A stretch of DNA of 64,000 bases from Atrichornis clamosus (lineage: Eukaryota > Chordata > Aves > Passeriformes > Menuridae): NCBI GenBank assembly GCA_013400975.1, contig WBMZ01003360.1, positions 1 through 64,000 of the forward strand. Reading direction: 5' to 3'. Numbering within the stretch: the stretch's first letter is position 1; every line of letters starts with the position of its first letter. Positions 60,781 to 64,000 of this stretch are shown here, one piece after another. A program made the translations under genes and the position numbers. Under the pieces are notes generated by a model. It made no database searches. It was given only the letters and a program-made list of their open reading frames with translations, and had not been told where the DNA came from.

Positions 60781-61849
60781 GTAGCTTTCTCTGCTTCAGT
60801 CCAGTAACTGTTTAACTTAAACCGACTCATGACATTCCTGTTTAGGTTCTGTTCCATTCAGACAATTCTATTATTTTCTTACCATTTCTTATCAATTATT
60901 TTTTACACGCAGATGTAGATGAAGAGAGGGCATAGGGGATCACAGGATAAAGTATACAGAAAAAACTTGAGGGAGGTAGAAGTAGGAAAGGAGGGAAATC
61001 GTGAAGTCTTTGGGCCATTCTAGGCATTGGCATTCAACATTTTCTTTTAACTTTTATTTAGAAATATATTCATGGCTTTTTCATTCCTTGGGCAAACACC
61101 CATTTTAACCCCATAATCTTCTAGTAGGACAGTAATGTTGGATGCACAAGTGAAACATCTCTTCTGTCCCACTAGATTGCTATCAGTCTTAAAATTAGGC
61201 TATTAAACTGTAAGGAACTGGAGATAAAAATCTGGGACCTGTACAGGCTTGTGTAGGGATCTACACTTCAATCAACCTAGCACCAGGAGCATTGCCTCAT
61301 CCCTAAATGTTGATGTACTTCTTTTCTGAATGTGTGATTTGCAGCCTGGCTAAAAAGGATTTGCTCTATGTTCTGCTGCAAGTACAAAATTATGTTGCAT
61401 CCTCTAAAGAAGACAAATGCTTAATTTGCATGCAATGCTGGGCTTGAAGAGGGCAAAAAACCTCTGCATATGTTTGGATTGTAAGGGGAAACAGAGAAAC
61501 TTCGAGTCTTAATATATAGAAAATGTGCTGCTTCTTCCAGAACCGTGTTCTTGGATAGAGCATCCATTTTCAGGATGTGCCTCTTTAAAAGACAGGGGAA
61601 GCAGCCCAACAACTTTATAGATGTACTTATTTTGTCTGGAGGATTTCATGGAATCCTAGCTCTGTTCTATCAATATGTATATCATTTTCCATAAATGTCA
61701 GGCGACTAAAATTTATTTTATCAGCTGAAGTTCCTACAAATTACTTTAAATGCTGGCATGGCTGTGGAAGTGGTCTGTTAGTGGCTTTCAGACAACATAA
61801 ACCCATTCAGCAACTTGTTCATGAATGTAATAAGTTTCACTCTTTTCAA

Positions 61850-62060
61850 AGCCAATATATTTAATATGTGAGGCAGTCAGCTAGGCAGCTGTCTGCATTT
61901 TTCCGGCTGCTGTCTGGGAATGAACTTAGACATACTACTTTGGTTTTGAATCTAAGGATCTCTAATGAGGTGCATGCTTTATTCCCTTATCACTAGAAAA
62001 TTCAAACAGCTCTCATGTTCAGAGCAGAACAATCACAAGAAAATATGAGATATACCTCTA
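61850..62060. promoter_or_regulatory. Possible conserved non-coding element
   Basis: A compact stretch rich in developmental-type words: GTCAGCTAGGCAGCTGTC (E-box CAGCTG), CTAATGAGG and ATGCTTTATT (homeodomain-like), and AACAATCAC. It lies away from repeats. This is an impression from texture without alignment. Confidence 0.18.
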
Positions 62061-62779
62061 GGCTAGAAGTTTGAATGGTCTTCTCTGTCTTCTTTATCAC
62101 TACTTTAGGTACCTTTTCTTCTTCTACACATCATTTTTTTCTTTTTTTCACAAAGTCTGAAGAGAAATCTCAGGGAAAAAAATGAAGATATATTATCCTA
62201 AGAGCTAAAGCAGCCTTATTAGTGCAATTTTACAGAAATGGGCCCAAACCAAAACCTGTGGCCTATGATTCCTCTTCTGGAATTCCAGACACATTCTTCT
62301 CACGGCTAACCCTAATCTACAGTCATTTTAACCTGTGTTAAATGGAGGTGAAACACTACCACCTGGTTTTAAATGCATGTAATATTTTTAAGATTCATTC
62401 TTTTCAATAACAAAAAGTCATTTCTCCATCTCACATTTGTTAGCCTTTTTTTCACAGATAAATACCTACTCATAGCAAACCACGTGCTTGCCACTTTCAG
62501 ATAAACAGCTGGGACATATCGTACCTGACTTTGCTCACGATGGCTACTCGCAAAAGCTGGACACCACTGAAGAAGGGGCTGCACTGATGGAAGGCCAGTG
62601 CAAGCTTTCTGCAATGTCATGTTGTGTGTCAGTGATGTTGCGTACATAGGATGGCTATGGCTTGATGAGAGCTTTTAATTTGGCCATTATGGTTGGTTTA
62701 CCATCTCATACCATCTTTGGAAGGTATGAGAGCAACATCAGACTTCAGACAAAAGTAGAAAAATGGTCAGCGGTACAGT

Positions 62780-62960
62780 ACATTTTCAATGTGAGGAATG
62801 GCAAAATTACCTAAATCTCTTCAGTCTCGAGAAGGGGGATATAAGGAAGTTCTGTAAAATAGCAGGGAAGAGGACTCCACTTTCCTTTGTTCAGTCCTGT
62901 TGAGGCAGTGTTCAGTCCCCATCTGGACTTACATCTGAGTCCTACACATTAAACCTCTTT
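62780..62960 (+). mobile_element. Probable ancient CR1 remnant
   Basis: The order 'ggaatggcaaaattacctaaatctcttcagtctcgagaagggggatata...ttctgtaaaatagcaggga' resembles the CR1-type block that reads 'ttcagcctggagaag...ggggatat...tataaaat'. The match is degraded and no 3' tail is present, so the boundaries are rough. Confidence 0.35.
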
Positions 62961-64000
62961 GGTGCTCTGTATTTAGGTGCTTTTAACTATGAAGAAAGAG
63001 GGCAAGATATTGTAGCCTGAATAGATCTGTCCTGTGTACATCACCAAAAAAAAGATAACAACCACACATATGCACCTACAGCATTTGAAAGTATCACCCT
63101 GAATTGTGGAAGTTTTACTTTTTTGCCTTTTACTGCGGCCTGCTCTTTCAGGGGGGAGAAACCAGACAATACAAATAAAATGTATCCTTGCAAGTAAAAA
63201 GAGGTTTTGAAAATTCTCCCTGTTCTACCTGCAGTTTGGAAATGGTTAAAAAGAGAATATTAAATATAGCAATGATAGCAAAATGATCAGTGCGTACATT
63301 TATGAATGTACTAATTATATTTTCAGCTTAGGAAATCTGTATTGTATACACTATCATTTTGTTTCTAAGAAAAGAATACTCTGATATTTTCCAGCTAGGT
63401 TTTGGAAGGTTGCTCTAGAAGTTTTGTGACAGCCACATAGGAAGCTTCTGAAGGCTTTTATATTTCTGTATTTTTAGGTGTTTTCCTGAGCTTTTGAGTT
63501 GTTGCCCGGTTAACAACATGGATGGTGGGGCGTGTTTCAAGCATCCACTGGGTGTTAACAATGTCACACCTTAAAAATACACATTGTTGCAGCTACAGCC
63601 CTTGCTTGGAATAGTGTAATTGGCATTTCCCTTCAGAATTTTCCTTTGCATAGCACATGAAAAGCAAAGAATGCCAAGCAAGTGTGTTTAATTAATACTC
63701 CTATTCATTTTGTAACATACAGGAGAATTTATGTTGACACATTCTTGTTAAAAATGATAGGTAACGTCATTAACACTCTGGTTCTACACAAACAAGCTAC
63801 AGTATAGATCACCCCGTAGAAATAAAATGCTGTAGAGATTGATCTAGTTGAATGGACCAGTAAAAGCTAATTTCCTTTGAATGTTTTATAATTCATTTCA
63901 GACCTTGTAGCTGGTCATAATGTAATTTCGGCATGGAGACAACTGACAATGAAGGCATCATATTATGGTGTTTCTGTTTATAAATAGAGCTGAATCTTAG
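62961..64000. other. Non-coding end of window
   Basis: No gene or repeat family recognised. It includes the candidate conserved element at 63480-63840. The sequence remains AT-rich to the end of the window. Confidence 0.55.
63480..63840. promoter_or_regulatory. Candidate conserved non-coding element (enhancer-like)
   Basis: Two GTTAAC palindromes in related contexts (CGGTTAACAACATGG near 63508 and GTGTTAACAATGTCAC near 63553) are followed by ACACATTGTTGC (SOX-like, ~63580). There are also TTTAATTAATACTCC (homeodomain-like, ~63688) and GGTAACGTCATTAAC (~63760). Such a dense string of paired and homeodomain-type words in a repeat-free 350-base block is typical of vertebrate developmental enhancers. 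It is unverified. Confidence 0.3.

Larger units (their letters stand above)
57683..62779. other. Non-coding stretch with a CpG-rich patch
   Basis: No gene convincingly supported. It includes the CpG/CTCF-like patch at 58930-59010 and a 154-codon minus-strand frame (60079-59615) without recognisable features. It also holds a plus-strand frame open from 60170 to 60592 that follows an acceptor-like TTCTTTTCTTCTCCCCAG (ending 60215). None shows a good matching donor or a recognisable protein. Confidence 0.5.

Noticed and set aside
1..64000. CRISPR arrays, tRNA/rRNA genes, bacterial operons or organellar insertions
   Set aside because: No regularly spaced repeats, no tRNA B-box with a matching fold, no rRNA blocks and no mitochondrial-like coding were seen on either strand. 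The content is vertebrate nuclear DNA.

Overview
The window looks like ordinary non-coding DNA from a bird nuclear genome, most likely a neoavian species. The evidence is the repeat content. There are many 5'-truncated CR1 LINE copies, several ending in degraded ATTCTATG-type octamers. There are also three copies of a TGTCCTGG...AAACCA-type endogenous retroviral LTR that I recognise from many bird genomes. I saw no Alu, L1 or B1-type repeats. The base composition is AT-rich with small GC-rich patches. No open reading frame exceeds about 165 codons and none reads as a known protein. I see no bacterial, viral or organellar genes, tRNA or rRNA genes, or CRISPR array.

Layout: positions 1-170 are the edge of a CpG island with a CGG run and GC boxes, so a promoter or first exon probably lies at or just left of the window start. 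From 171 to 64000 the DNA is a 64-kb gene-poor stretch, either a long first intron or intergenic. Its repeats, left to right, are: CR1 tails at 4241 and 12277 (minus); a CR1 ORF2 fragment at 16200-16755 (minus); a CR1 tail at 17282 (plus); an antisense solo LTR at 26474-27063; a sense LTR truncated at its 3' end at 30753-31213; a CR1 tail at 31711 (minus); a CR1 RT-to-tail copy at 34634-35833 (plus); a CR1 at 38598-39450 (plus); a CR1 at 40678-41325 (minus); a sense LTR at 51737-52556 split by an inserted CR1; a CR1 with internal duplications at 57203-57682 (plus); and a probable old CR1 remnant near 62780.

The only stretch resembling a protein-coding start is at 49175-49277. A polypyrimidine-AG acceptor is followed by a perfect Kozak ATG and a 22-23 residue signal-peptide-like sequence that reaches a weak donor-like GT just before a stop. 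If it is real, the arrangement would be an upstream CpG-island leader exon, a long intron, and a second exon carrying the secretion signal. This is inference and I cannot name the gene.

Other points worth a look are two or three candidate conserved non-coding elements (14820-15110, 61850-62060, 63480-63840), a CpG-rich patch with a CTCF-like core (58930-59010), and a single N at 55667 inside an imperfect duplication that looks like an assembly scar or a local rearrangement. I found no convincing new biological system. The most informative observations are the nested CR1-in-LTR insertion with a matching 5-bp target duplication, and the orphan signal-peptide exon.
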